Shown: positions 32,275 through 41,203 of the stretch, piece by piece
Numbering within the stretch: position 1 is the stretch's first letter
How the letters are laid out: the number at the start of each line of letters is the position of its first letter
Origin: Streptomyces sp. SID12501
GTDB taxonomy: Bacteria; Actinomycetota; Actinomycetes; Streptomycetales; Streptomycetaceae
Length of the DNA stretch: 64,000 bases
Assembly: GCF_010550245.1 (NCBI RefSeq)
Contig: NZ_JAAGLU010000039.1
Location: forward strand, 47,519 to 111,518
Direction of reading: 5' to 3'
Position numbers and translations under genes: made by a program
Notes under the pieces: generated by a model
What the model saw: only the letters and a program-made list of their open reading frames with translations
Database searches by the model: none
Told to the model about the DNA's origin: nothing

Positions 32275-33276
32275 ATGGCCGACATCACCCGGCGCCTCGG
32301 CTGGCGCCATCTGCGTGGCACACCCACGGCCCACATCCGCCACCACCGCTCCGGCCGACTGGCGCACGACGGTCCCGGGCTCAGCTTCTGGTTCCGTGCC
32401 CTGACCGCCACACTCTCCGAAGTCCCGGTCGACGACCGGGAGTTGGCGATGACCTTCCACGCCCGTACGTCCGACTTCCAGGACGTCGCGGTCCAGGGAG
32501 CCGTCACCTACCGCATCAGCGACCCCGCCCTGGCCGCCGCCCGCATCGACTTCTCCGTCGACCCGGACACAGGCGTCTGGCGGAGCGCGCCCCTGGAGCA
32601 ACTGGCGACGCTGCTGACGGAGACGGCCCAGCAGCACGCCCTGGACGTCCTGGCCCGTACGGCACTGTCGTCCGCGCTGGTCGACGGGGTGGCGTCGGTG
32701 CGGGAACGGGTCGCGGCGGGACTGGCCGCCGAGCCCCGCCTGCCGGCCACGGGCATCGAGGTCGTGGCCGTACGGGTGGTGGCACTGCGGCCGGAGCCCG
32801 AGGTGGAGCGGGCGTTGCGGACTCCCGCCCGCGAACAGATCCAGCAGGAGGCCGACCGGGCGACGTACGAACGCCGTGCGGTGGCCGTCGAACGCGAGCG
32901 GACCATCGCCGAGAACGAACTGGCCAGCCAGATCGAACTCGCCCGGAGGGAAGAGCAGTTGGTCGACCAGCGGGGTACGAACGCCCGCCGGGAGGCCGAG
33001 GAGTACGCGGCGGCGGACGCGGTACGGGCCCAGGCGGAGGCGGCGCGGGTGGTACGGCTGGCGGAGGCGGAGGCCGAGAGCGTGCGCGGGGTGGGCGAGG
33101 CTCGGGCCCAGGCCCAGACGGCGTGGCTGCACGCCCACGCCGACGCGGATGTGGCGATGCTGCACGCTCTGACGGGCACACGGCTCGCCGAGAACCTGCC
33201 CCGGATCGACAGCCTGACGGTGTCACCGGACGTACTGACCGGCCTGCTCGCCAGGCTGGGAGGAGCGCGGGAGTGA
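32275..33276 (+). CDS. SPFH/band-7 domain protein
   Basis: A 333-residue protein of the SPFH (stomatin/prohibitin/flotillin/HflK) superfamily. The SPFH core covers about residues 45-185 (VPVDDRELAMTFHARTSDFQ, VAVQGAVTYRISDP, ALRPEPEVERALRTPAREQI). A long Glu/Arg/Ala-rich coiled coil follows (QEADRATYERRAVAVERERT, RREAEEYAAADAVRAQAEAA). No obvious N-terminal transmembrane segment is present, which is unusual. I prefer ATG 32275 (MADITRRLGW); ATG 32260 is possible but abuts the purine run. Its stop overlaps the start of the next gene (GTGA), suggesting a paired function. Confidence 0.85.
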   Translation: MADITRRLGWRHLRGTPTAHIRHHRSGRLAHDGPGLSFWFRALTATLSEVPVDDRELAMTFHARTSDFQDVAVQGAVTYRISDPALAAARIDFSVDPDTGVWRSAPLEQLATLLTETAQQHALDVLARTALSSALVDGVASVRERVAAGLAAEPRLPATGIEVVAVRVVALRPEPEVERALRTPAREQIQQEADRATYERRAVAVERERTIAENELASQIELARREEQLVDQRGTNARREAEEYAAADAVRAQAEAARVVRLAEAEAESVRGVGEARAQAQTAWLHAHADADVAMLHALTGTRLAENLPRIDSLTVSPDVLTGLLARLGGARE

Positions 33277-34172
33277 GCCTCGCCCCGCGGGCCGTCCTGG
33301 TCCACCGCACCACGGAGTACGAGGAGTTGGTGGCCCGGCACGGCACACACGGCCAGGCCGCCTACTTCCTGCGCTCCCGGGGAGGGGACATCGAGGAGGT
33401 CACCGAACGCCACCGCCGCGCCCGCCGGTCCATGGCGGAGGTGACGGCGGCGATTCCTCTGACCTGGCGTCAGAGCCGGGTCGAGCGAGCCGACTTGGAC
33501 CGTTTCCTCTTCGCACCCGAGGACGTGGTCGTCGTGGTCGGGCAGGACGGGCTGGTGGCGAATGTCGCCAAGTACCTCACGGGGCAGCCGGTTCTGGGCG
33601 TCGACACCGATCCCGGGCGCAATCCCGGAGTGCTGGTGCGGCACCGGCCGGGAGACATGGCGGGCCTGCTGCCCGCGGTGCTCGCACGGGACACCGGCTG
33701 CGACGAACTCACCATGGTCGAGGCGGTCGCGGACGACACGCAGCGGCTGGTCGCCCTCAACGAGATCTACCTCGGGGCACCCGGCCACCAGACGGTCCGG
33801 TACAGCCTGGGCCTCGACGACGACAGGGGTGCCGTCGAGGCCCAGGCCTCATCCGGGGTACTGGTGGGAACGGGGACCGGGGCGAGTGGATGGCTGCGGT
33901 CGGTGTGGCAGGAACGGGGCGGCACCCTGTCCCTGCCCCGCCCCACCGACGACCGCCTGCTGTGGTTCGTACGGGAGGCGTGGCCTTCGCCGGTCACGGG
34001 GACGTCGTTGGTGGCGGGCGAGTTGGCGTTGGGGTCGGGGCTCCGACTCACGGTGGAGTCGGAGCGGTTGGTGGCGTTCGGGGACGGAATGGAAGGGGAT
34101 GCCGTGCAGCTGACGTGGGGGCAGACGGTGCGGGTGGGGGTGTGCGGGGAACGGCTGCGCCTGGTGGGCTGA
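33273..34172 (+). CDS. NAD kinase-like protein
   Basis: A 299-residue protein related to the ATP-NAD kinase/diacylglycerol-kinase-like fold. The key region reads DVVVVVGQDGLVANVAKYLT, replacing the GGDG motif of true NAD kinases with GQDG. It continues LGVDTDPGRNPGVLV, and VLVGTGTGASGWLRSVW resembles the second NAD-kinase loop. The starting GTG at 33273 overlaps the band-7 stop. Catalysis is uncertain given the altered motif. The coupling implies a complex or shared pathway with the SPFH protein. Confidence 0.75.
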   Translation: MSLAPRAVLVHRTTEYEELVARHGTHGQAAYFLRSRGGDIEEVTERHRRARRSMAEVTAAIPLTWRQSRVERADLDRFLFAPEDVVVVVGQDGLVANVAKYLTGQPVLGVDTDPGRNPGVLVRHRPGDMAGLLPAVLARDTGCDELTMVEAVADDTQRLVALNEIYLGAPGHQTVRYSLGLDDDRGAVEAQASSGVLVGTGTGASGWLRSVWQERGGTLSLPRPTDDRLLWFVREAWPSPVTGTSLVAGELALGSGLRLTVESERLVAFGDGMEGDAVQLTWGQTVRVGVCGERLRLVG

Positions 34173-34188
34173 CGAGGGTGCTGCTTTC

Positions 34189-34318
34189 CAGCCCGTCCGG
34201 CGTTTGAGGACGAGGCCGTTCAGGCCGAAGGGGGGTCTGGGGGCGCAGCCCCCAGTGGGGGTCCCCCCTCTGGGGGAGGGATGGGACGGGTAGGGGCGGC
34301 GGGGGCGAGGAAACCCCC
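34189..34318. repeat. G-rich intergenic repeat at a convergent junction, copy 2
   Basis: Near-identical by eye to 29506-29632 (same CAGCCCGTCCGG start, same CTGGGGGCGCAGCCCCCAG hairpin, same GGGGGAGGGATGGGACGG tail). Lies between the NAD-kinase-like gene (+) and pnkp (-). Confidence 0.8.
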
Positions 34319-34327
34319 GCCACCCCC

Positions 34328-36928
34328 CTACAGCCGCGGATCCACCGGCTCGGACTCCAGCGCCAGCACCCCGAACACAGCCTCATGCACCCGCCACAAC
34401 GGCTCCCCCTCCGCCAACCGGTCCAGCGCCTCCAGCCCCAGCGCGTACTCCCTGATCGCCAGCGACCGCTTGTGATTCAGGAACCGCCCCCGCAGCCGGG
34501 CAAGGTTCTCCGGCCGTGTGTACTCCGGACCGTAGATGATCCGCAGGTACTCACGCCCCCGGCACTTGATGCCGGGCTGCACCAGCCGCCCCTTACCGTC
34601 CCGCACCACCCCGCCGAGCGGTTTGACGACCATGCCCTCACCACCCCGCCCGGTCATCTCCAGCCACCATTCCACGCCCGCCCGCACCGACTCCGCGTCC
34701 CCCGTCTCGACGTACAGCCGGCGGGTCGTCTGCAGCAGGCCCGTGCCGTCGTGCTCCACCAGCCGGTCCAGCAACGCCAGTTGCCCATCGTGAGGCAGCC
34801 CGGCCAGGCTGCGCCCCTCCGTCGCCAGGACCTGGAAGGGCGCCAGGCGGACCCCGTCCAGTCCCTGCGTCGGCCAGCAGTAGCGCCGGTAGGCGTCCGT
34901 GAACGCCGAGGCGTCCGAGGCCCGTTCACGCTGACGCGCAAGCAGGTCCTGCACATCGATGCCCCGCGCCGCCGTACCCTCCAGCGCGGCCAGTGCGCCC
35001 GGGAACACCGCCCCGGAGGCGGCGCCGACCGCCGCGTACTGCGACCGCAGCAACCCGGACGCCTTCAGCGACCACGGCATCAACTCGGCGTCCAGCAACA
35101 GCCAGTCGGTACCCAGCTCCTCCCAGAGACCGGCCCCGTCCGCCGCCGCCCGTACCCGGCCGAGGATCTCCTCGGTCACCGTCGGGTCGTCGACGAACGG
35201 ACGCCCGGTACGCGTGTACAGCGCCCCCGTAGGACCGTCACCTGCACGGCCGCCTCCACCGCTGCCACTGCCACCGTTCACACCGAACCGCTTGCGAGCC
35301 ACCTCGGCGTCACGGCACACGAGCACCACCGCCCGCGACCCCATGTGCTTCTCCTCGCACACGACCCGCTCGACCCCGTCCGCCCGGTACTGCTCGAACG
35401 CCTCCGCCGGGTACTCCAGGTAGCCCTCGACGTGGGACGTGGCCGTCGGGGCCATCGTCGGCGGCAGGTACGGCAGCAGACGCGGGTCCACGGCGAAGCG
35501 GCTCATGACCTCCAGGGCCGCCGCCGCGTTCTCCTCCCGGACGGTGATCCGGCCCGCGTGGCGCGTCTCCACCACGCGGCGGCCGTGGACGTCAGCCAGG
35601 TCCAGCGGACGGCCGTCGTGCCCGCCCGGCGCCTCCGCCCGCAGCGGCCTCACCGGCTCGTACCAGACCTGCTCCGCCGGTACGTCGACCAGTTCCCGCT
35701 CCGGCCAGCGCAGCGCGGTCAGCTTGCCGCCGAAGACGGCACCGGTGTCGAGGCAGATGGTGTTGTTCAGCCAGCTCGCCTCCGGGACAGGAGTGTGGCC
35801 GTACACCACGGCCGCCCGGCCCCGGTAGTCCTCCGCCCACGGGTAGCGCACCGGCAGGCCGAACTCGTCGGTCTCCCCGGTCGTTTCGCCGTACAGGGCG
35901 TGCGAGCGCACCCGGCCCGACGTACGGCCGTGGTACTTCTCGGGCAGACCGGCGTGGCACACCACCAGCCGCCCGCCGTCCAGGACGTAGTGGCTGACGA
36001 GGCCGTCGATGAACTCCCTTACCTGGGAGCGGAATTCGCCACTCTCGCCATCCATCTGCTCGATGGTCTCGGCGAGCCCGTGGGTGTGCTGGACCTTGCG
36101 GCCCTTGAGGTGACGTCCGTACTTGTTCTCGTGGTTGCCGGGTACGCACAGCGCGTTGCCCGATCCGACCATGGACATCACGCGGCGCAGCACACCGGGG
36201 CTGTCCGGGCCGCGGTCGACGAGGTCGCCCACGAAGACGGCGGTACGGCCGCCCGGGTGCACCCCATCCTCGTAGCCCAACTTGCCGAGCAGGGAATCCA
36301 GTTCGGAGGCGCAACCGTGGATGTCACCGATGATGTCGAAGGGGCCCGTGAGGTGGGTCAGGTCGTTGAAGCGCTTCTCGGTGCGGACCTCGGCGCTCTC
36401 GATCTCCTCCACACCGCGCAGAACGTGCACCTTGCGGAACCCCTCGCGCTCCAAGTGGCGCAGGGAGCGGCGAAGTTCGCGGATGTGACGGTGGATGACC
36501 CGGCGGGGCATGTCCGCCCGGTCGGTCCGGGAGGCGTTACGTTCGGCGCACACGTCGTCGGGCACGTCGAGGACGATGGCGATGGGCAGCACGTCGTACT
36601 GCCGTGCCAGCTCGATCAGCTGCTTGCGGCTGCTCTCCTGGACGTTGGTCGCGTCGACGACCGTACGACGACCCGCCGCGAGTCGCTTGCCCGCGATGTA
36701 GTGCAGGACGTCGAAGGCGTCCCCGCTGGCGCTCTGGTCGTTCTCGTCGTCGGCGACCAGGCCACGGCAGAAGTCCGACGAGATGATCTCGGTCGGCTTG
36801 AAGTGCCGCCGCGCGAAAGTGGACTTGCCCGAACCGGACGCCCCGATCAGCACGACGAGGGAGAGGTCGGTGACGGGCAGCACGCGCCCCTTTTTCTCGA
36901 CACCTGTGACGTTCTCGACGCTGCTCAT
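34328..36928 (-). CDS. pnkp: polynucleotide kinase-phosphatase-ligase (bacterial Pnkp)
   Basis: An 866-residue three-domain RNA repair enzyme. The 5' kinase has P-loop GASGSGKST at 29-37. The 2',3'-phosphatase is a metallophosphoesterase with GDIHG (201-205), GDLVDRG (234-240) and GNHEN (264-268), then CHAGLP and GHTP. The C-terminal adenylyltransferase/ligase has the nucleophile motif KHMG at 527-530. Length matches characterised bacterial Pnkp (about 870). Its ATG (36928) overlaps the stop of hen1 (ATGA), so the two are coupled. Together they repair RNA cut by ribotoxins, with Hen1 methylating the 3' terminal ribose before ligation. The C-terminal module after the ligase (YALGLEALDRLAEGEPLWRV) is family-typical. 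Confidence 0.96.
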   Translation of the reverse strand: MSSVENVTGVEKKGRVLPVTDLSLVVLIGASGSGKSTFARRHFKPTEIISSDFCRGLVADDENDQSASGDAFDVLHYIAGKRLAAGRRTVVDATNVQESSRKQLIELARQYDVLPIAIVLDVPDDVCAERNASRTDRADMPRRVIHRHIRELRRSLRHLEREGFRKVHVLRGVEEIESAEVRTEKRFNDLTHLTGPFDIIGDIHGCASELDSLLGKLGYEDGVHPGGRTAVFVGDLVDRGPDSPGVLRRVMSMVGSGNALCVPGNHENKYGRHLKGRKVQHTHGLAETIEQMDGESGEFRSQVREFIDGLVSHYVLDGGRLVVCHAGLPEKYHGRTSGRVRSHALYGETTGETDEFGLPVRYPWAEDYRGRAAVVYGHTPVPEASWLNNTICLDTGAVFGGKLTALRWPERELVDVPAEQVWYEPVRPLRAEAPGGHDGRPLDLADVHGRRVVETRHAGRITVREENAAAALEVMSRFAVDPRLLPYLPPTMAPTATSHVEGYLEYPAEAFEQYRADGVERVVCEEKHMGSRAVVLVCRDAEVARKRFGVNGGSGSGGGGRAGDGPTGALYTRTGRPFVDDPTVTEEILGRVRAAADGAGLWEELGTDWLLLDAELMPWSLKASGLLRSQYAAVGAASGAVFPGALAALEGTAARGIDVQDLLARQRERASDASAFTDAYRRYCWPTQGLDGVRLAPFQVLATEGRSLAGLPHDGQLALLDRLVEHDGTGLLQTTRRLYVETGDAESVRAGVEWWLEMTGRGGEGMVVKPLGGVVRDGKGRLVQPGIKCRGREYLRIIYGPEYTRPENLARLRGRFLNHKRSLAIREYALGLEALDRLAEGEPLWRVHEAVFGVLALESEPVDPRL

Positions 36929-38424
36929 GCGGCCTTCGCCTCCTTCGCTTCCCTGATGTTGTTCTCGGTCTCGGTCTCGGTCTTCATCGTGAACACGGCC
37001 ATCTGGGTCGGCGCGCCCACCTCCGGGTCGTCCGGCCCGATGGGTACGAACCGCGCCTCGTAGCCGTGCCGTTCGGCCACCGCGCCCGCCCAGGTGCGGA
37101 ACTCCTCGCGCGTCCATTCGAACCGGTGGTCGCTGTGGCGGCTGTGGCCGGCCGGGAGCGAATCCCAGCGGACGTTGTACTCGACGTTCGGCGTCGTCAC
37201 GAGAACCGTGCGGGGGCGGGCCGTGCCGAACACCGCGTACTCCAGGGCCGGCAGACGAGGCAGGTCGAGATGCTCGACGACCTCGCACAGTACTGCCGCG
37301 TCGTACCCCTTGAGCCGCTTGTCGGTGTAGGCGAGCGAACCCTGAAGCAGCTTGACGCGCGACGCCTGCCGCTCCCCCATCCGGTCCAGCTTCAGCCGCC
37401 GCGAGGCGATGGTGAGCGCGCGCATCGACACGTCCACACCGACGATCTCGGTGAACACCGGGTCCCTGAGCAGCGCCTGCACCAACTGGCCCTGGCCACA
37501 ACCGAGATCGAGTACTCGGCCGGCCCCGGACGCCTTCAGCGCCGCGATGATCGCGTCCCGGCGCTGCACGCCGAGCGAAGTCGCCTTCTCCTCCGGCTCC
37601 GCCTCCGTCTCGTCCTCGACCGCGTTGTCGATCTCCTCGACCTCAGTGTCGTCGGCCTCGGCCAGCCGGAGCAGCTCCAGTCGCTCCATCGCCTGCCGGG
37701 TCAGCGACCAACGGCGGGACAGATAGCGGCTGGTGATCAGCTTCTGCTCCGGATGCGCGGGCAGCCAGCCCTCGCCGGCCCGCAGCAGTTTGTCGACCTC
37801 GTCGGGCGCCACCCAGTAGTGCTTGGCGTCGTCGAGGACCGGCAGCAGGACGTACAGGTGGCGCAGCGCCTCGGCGAGGGTCAGCGTCTCCGATTCGAGG
37901 ACGAGCCGCACATACCGCGAGTCGCCCCACTCCGGGAACTCCGCGTCCAGCGCGACCGGTTCGGCCGTCACCGTCCAGCCGAGCGGCTCGAAGAGGTTCC
38001 GGACGAGGTCGGCGCCGCCCCGGGCCGGCAGCGCGGGCACCTCGATACGCAACGGACGTGCCTGGTCCGGGAGTTCGGGCTTCGCCCGGCACTGACCCTG
38101 CATCGCGCTTCTGAACACGGCGCTCAGAGCGACCGCGAGCAGCGAAGAGGCCGCGTACGGACGGTCGTTGACGTACTGCGCGAGCGCCGCGTCGGGTGCG
38201 CCGCCGCGCCCCTTGCCCTTGCCGCGCCTGACCAGTGCGACCGCGTCGACCTCCAGCAACAGCGCGGCCGTACAGCGCTCGTCGGACGCCTCGGGGTAGA
38301 GGACGTGCGCGGTGCCGTAGGAGGTGGAGAACGTCTGCGCGTTGTCGGGATGCTTGTGCACCAGGTAGCCGAGGTCGGTCGCGGGGCGTTCGGGGGTGCC
38401 GGTGGTACTGATCGTCAGGAACAC
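36925..38424 (-). CDS. hen1: Hen1 RNA 3'-terminal 2'-O-methyltransferase
   Basis: A 499-residue bacterial Hen1. The N-terminal half (about 1-245, MFLTISTTGTPERPATDLGY...) is the domain that supports Pnkp ligase activity. An acidic linker (about 255-280) follows. The C-terminal methyltransferase has SAM motif DLGCGQG at 306-312, and metal/catalytic residues in EVVEH (E381, E384, H385) with the H-rich HSRHSDHRFEW at 427-437. GTG start at 38424 with GAGG about 9 nt before. It marks the repaired RNA junction with 2'-O-methyl, preventing re-cleavage. First gene of the Pnkp-Hen1 operon. Confidence 0.95.
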   Translation of the reverse strand: MFLTISTTGTPERPATDLGYLVHKHPDNAQTFSTSYGTAHVLYPEASDERCTAALLLEVDAVALVRRGKGKGRGGAPDAALAQYVNDRPYAASSLLAVALSAVFRSAMQGQCRAKPELPDQARPLRIEVPALPARGGADLVRNLFEPLGWTVTAEPVALDAEFPEWGDSRYVRLVLESETLTLAEALRHLYVLLPVLDDAKHYWVAPDEVDKLLRAGEGWLPAHPEQKLITSRYLSRRWSLTRQAMERLELLRLAEADDTEVEEIDNAVEDETEAEPEEKATSLGVQRRDAIIAALKASGAGRVLDLGCGQGQLVQALLRDPVFTEIVGVDVSMRALTIASRRLKLDRMGERQASRVKLLQGSLAYTDKRLKGYDAAVLCEVVEHLDLPRLPALEYAVFGTARPRTVLVTTPNVEYNVRWDSLPAGHSRHSDHRFEWTREEFRTWAGAVAERHGYEARFVPIGPDDPEVGAPTQMAVFTMKTETETENNIREAKEAKAA

Positions 38425-38625
38425 GGTGGGTAGGCCTCAATGAAGGGTCTGAACTGGGGATACTTCCTGTGCGTCAAACTACAGCGAACACCCCCGGCAC
38501 ACTCGGGCATTTTTTTCTGGGCACCGGCCCGGCCGACACCTCGAAGGGCGGGTGCCGTCGGCGTACGTGCCCTGCGCGGGGCCGACGCTGCCGATGGTGG
38601 CTCGCCTCGGCCCCGCATATCAGGG

Positions 38626-39549
38626 TTACGACAACTGTGACTGCACCTGCGAGGAGATCAGCTCAAGGTGCTCCAGGTCACCGAGGTCGAGGATCTGGAG
38701 GTAGATCCGCTGGGAGCCGACCTCCGCGTACCGGCCGATCTTCTCCACGACCTCCGCCGGGGAGCCCGCCAGCCCGTTGGCCTTCAGTTCGTCGACCTCG
38801 CGGCCGATCGCGGTGGCGCGGCGGGCCAGTTCCTGGTCGTCCTTGCCGACACAGACCACCAGCGCGTTCGAGTACGTCAGCTCGTCGGCCTTGCGGCCCG
38901 CCTCCTCGACCGCCGCGCGCACCCGGCCGAACTGCCGCTCGGTGTCCTCGACCGACGAGAACGGCATGTTGAACTCGTCGGCGTACTGCGCGGTCAGCCG
39001 CGGGGTACGGGCCGCGCCGTGGCCGCCGATGAGCACGGGGATCTTTGCCTGCGCGGGCTTGGGGAGGGCCGGTGAGTCGGTGAGGTCGTAGTGCGTGCCG
39101 TGGTGGCCGAACGTTTCGCCGGCCTTCGTCTCCCACAGACCGGTGACGATCGCCAGCTGCTCTTCGAGGCGGGCGAACCTCTCGTGCGGGAACGGGATGC
39201 CGTACGCCTTGTGCTCCTCCTCGAACCAGCCCGCGCCCAGGCCGAGTTCGACCCGCCCGCCGGACATCTGGTCGACCTGCGCGACCTGGATCGCCAGGAC
39301 ACCGGGGAGACGGAAGGTGGCGGCCGTCATCAGGGTGCCGAGGCGGATGCGCTTCGTCTCACGGGCGAGTCCGGCAAGGGTGATCCAGGCGTCGGTGGGT
39401 CCGGGCAGGCCGTCCCCCGAGCCCATGTGGAGGTAGTGGTCGGAGCGGAAGAACGCGTCGAAACCAAGGTCCTCGGTGGCCTTCGCCACGGCGAGCAGGG
39501 TGTCGTAGGTCGCGCCTTGCTGGGGTTCGGTGAAGATGCGAAGATCCAT
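38626..39549 (-). CDS. LLM-class F420-dependent oxidoreductase
   Basis: A 307-residue luciferase-like TIM-barrel flavin/F420 enzyme. Features: FFRSDHYLHMGSGDGLPGPT, RIRLGTLMTAATFRLPGVLA, QVDQMSGGRVELGLGAGWFE (family signature), PVLIGGHGAARTPRLTAQYA and ALVVCVGKDDQEL. The DHY near residue 37 and the GAGW-type segment favour the F420-dependent subgroup. AGGA precedes ATG 39549. Substrate unknown. It lies alone on the minus strand, about 200 bp downstream of the hen1 start region. Confidence 0.9.
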   Translation of the reverse strand: MDLRIFTEPQQGATYDTLLAVAKATEDLGFDAFFRSDHYLHMGSGDGLPGPTDAWITLAGLARETKRIRLGTLMTAATFRLPGVLAIQVAQVDQMSGGRVELGLGAGWFEEEHKAYGIPFPHERFARLEEQLAIVTGLWETKAGETFGHHGTHYDLTDSPALPKPAQAKIPVLIGGHGAARTPRLTAQYADEFNMPFSSVEDTERQFGRVRAAVEEAGRKADELTYSNALVVCVGKDDQELARRATAIGREVDELKANGLAGSPAEVVEKIGRYAEVGSQRIYLQILDLGDLEHLELISSQVQSQLS

Positions 39550-39817
39550 GGCCCCATCCTGCACTCGGACCCCGGTCAACCCCACCGGCGCCCCCTGCCC
39601 CACGCTTCCCCGGTCGGGTGAAAAACCGTCAACCGCGTGCGCGGTGCGGGTCCGTACCAGTGACCCCCCACCGCGATGATCGTTGGCTCGGGCGGAGCCG
39701 GCCCGACCGGCGCCCGCGCCGGCACCGACCGGTCGGCCAGTTCCCCTGCCGGCCCGCTCACGCCGGGGCGCACCCGCGTCGGCTCCCCCGGGAGCCAGTG
39801 GCCGAGGAGGCCGTCCA

Positions 39818-39988
39818 TTGTCCGAAGAAGTCGTGCCGCAGCAGGCAGGGCCCACACAGCCGAAGGGGCTGCTGCAGCAGATGGAGGAACTGATGGCCGC
39901 GCTGAACGCGGATCTGTCCGCGCTCGACGCAGACCTTCAGTCGGCGGGGGTGTCGTCGACGTCCGCGGAGGAGACTGAAGCGGGTTGA
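39818..39988 (+). CDS. small acidic hypothetical protein, TTG start
   Basis: A 56-residue protein (MSEEVVPQQAGPTQPKGLLQ, then MEELMAALNADLSALDADLQ). The Leu/Asp heptad-like part predicts a short amphipathic helix or coiled coil. GAGGAGG lies 8 nt before TTG 39818, which I take as the start; the upstream in-frame Pro/Ala-rich codons look non-coding. No family recognised. The gene ends at the third G-rich repeat. Confidence 0.6.
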   Translation: MSEEVVPQQAGPTQPKGLLQQMEELMAALNADLSALDADLQSAGVSSTSAEETEAG

Positions 39989-40000
39989 TGTCGACCGCTA

Positions 40001-40087
40001 CTGGGGCTCCGCCCCCAGACCCCCGTTCGGCCTGAACGGCCTCGTCCTCGATCTCCCCCAGAGGGGGGACCCCCGGACGGGCTGAGA
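40001..40087. repeat. G-rich intergenic repeat at a convergent junction, copy 3 (reverse, rearranged)
   Basis: On the minus strand it reads CAGCCCGTCCGG, then GGGTCCCCCC, GACGAGGCCGTTCAGGCC and CTGGGGGCGGAGCCCCAG. The modules match copies 1 and 2 but in a different order. It lies between the small acidic protein gene (+) and the DUF6099-like gene (-). Confidence 0.75.
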
Positions 40088-40162
40088 TGCCCGGGCCGAG
40101 CTGCAAGGCTCGGCCCTTGGAAGTCGGCACTCAAAAAAAGGGGGCGCTGGACGGACGAACCG

Positions 40163-40633
40163 CTAACCAGCCACCCGCTCCGCTCCCCCCGCCTCCCTGG
40201 CCGCCAGTTTGCGGAGCATCTCCAGGACCCGGTCGCGGGACTCGTCCGCCGCGTCGATCGATTCCATGCACTGCCAGTACGTCGTCTCGTCGTCCGCCGC
40301 GCTGGCGATGCCGACCAGGGCCATGCCCGCCTCACCGAGGAGGGCGCCGAGGCAGAGGAGGGCCTGGCGGGCGTCGCCCAGCTCGGTGAGCTGGGCCGCG
40401 CGTAAGGCGCCGACGGCCAGGCGCGGTTCGTCCAGAACGCCGCAGCCCCGGCCCGCCAGTTCGGTCAGTCCCAGCGCCTCGCCCCGCAGTTCGGGTGGCC
40501 CGTTGACTGCGAGGCGGCTGCCTATCGCCTGCGCGAGGGCCTGCGCCTGCCACACCTCCTTCAGGGTCTGAGACACACCGTCGCTGCCCGCGAGGGCACG
40601 TCTGCTCGCCAGGATGAGCCGCACCGCATCCAT
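40163..40633 (-). CDS. DUF6099-like helical protein
   Basis: A 156-residue, mostly alpha-helical cytoplasmic protein. It starts MDAVRLILASRRALAGSDGV and contains WQAQALAQAIGSRL, RLAVGALRAAQLTELGDARQ and DETTYWQCMESIDAADESRD. It resembles an uncharacterised Streptomyces family (DUF6099-like, from memory). No catalytic motif or membrane segment. A GTG at 40687 would add 18 residues and cannot be excluded. Confidence 0.7.
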   Translation of the reverse strand: MDAVRLILASRRALAGSDGVSQTLKEVWQAQALAQAIGSRLAVNGPPELRGEALGLTELAGRGCGVLDEPRLAVGALRAAQLTELGDARQALLCLGALLGEAGMALVGIASAADDETTYWQCMESIDAADESRDRVLEMLRKLAAREAGGAERVAG

Positions 40634-40792
40634 GCGCTGCCCCAGTCTGTCCCCGACGCGCTGTTCGCACGTCCGCCCGAACTCCACCGTCCACTACCCA
40701 GAGTGAAGTGCTGTGGGACGAAAAGCCAGAGGAAGGCGGAAATCTGCGGACAACAAATACGGAACGGACCGCATTTCGACTCCGAAGAGTGA

Positions 40793-41203
40793 CTATTTCT
40801 TTGCCGGGAACCTCTGTTCGTTGCGGTCGATCTTCGCGTCGAGGGCCGTCAGCGCGTCGATCCCGAGCACCTCGCACAGTTGGAGCAGATACGCGAGGAC
40901 GTCCGCGACCTCGTCCGTCACGCGGTGGGCGGTGTCCGGGTCGTCCATCACCCGTGCCGACTCCTCGGGCGTCAACCACTGGAAGATCTCGACCAGTTCG
41001 GACGCCTCCACGCTTAGCGCGGTGGCGAGGTTCTTGGGGGTGTGGAACGGCCGCCAGTTCCGTGCCGCCGCGAAGTCGGCCAGCCTGCGCTGGAGTTGCG
41101 CCACGTCCAACCGGTCGCCGCGCTCCCGGTGTTCGGTCTGCCCATCCTGGTGTTCGGGCTGCACGAAGCCTTCAGCCCCTTCAGCGTGTTCCTGATCAGT
41201 CAC
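40793..41203 (-). CDS. MazG-like nucleotide pyrophosphohydrolase
   Basis: A 136-residue all-alpha NTP pyrophosphohydrolase of the RS21-C6/MazG-like group. Metal-binding EXXE-type motifs: ALSVEASELVEIFQWL, with E-x-x-E in the first helix pair, and VTDEVADVLAYLLQLCEVLG, with E-x-x-D in the second. NWRPFHTPKNLA is a family landmark. The first 30 residues are acidic/Gln-rich and variable. GTG 41203 overlaps the stop of the ATPase gene (GTGA) and is preceded by a GGAG, so the two are translationally coupled. Hydrolyses non-canonical or excess (d)NTPs to monophosphates. Confidence 0.88.
   Translation of the reverse strand: MTDQEHAEGAEGFVQPEHQDGQTEHRERGDRLDVAQLQRRLADFAAARNWRPFHTPKNLATALSVEASELVEIFQWLTPEESARVMDDPDTAHRVTDEVADVLAYLLQLCEVLGIDALTALDAKIDRNEQRFPAKK

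Noticed and set aside
34385..37063. A very long plus-strand open frame (about 890 codons) opposite pnkp
   Set aside because: It is antisense to a gene with complete catalytic motifs, is rich in Arg/Pro/Gln/His as expected of a GC-rich shadow frame, and has no ribosome binding site.
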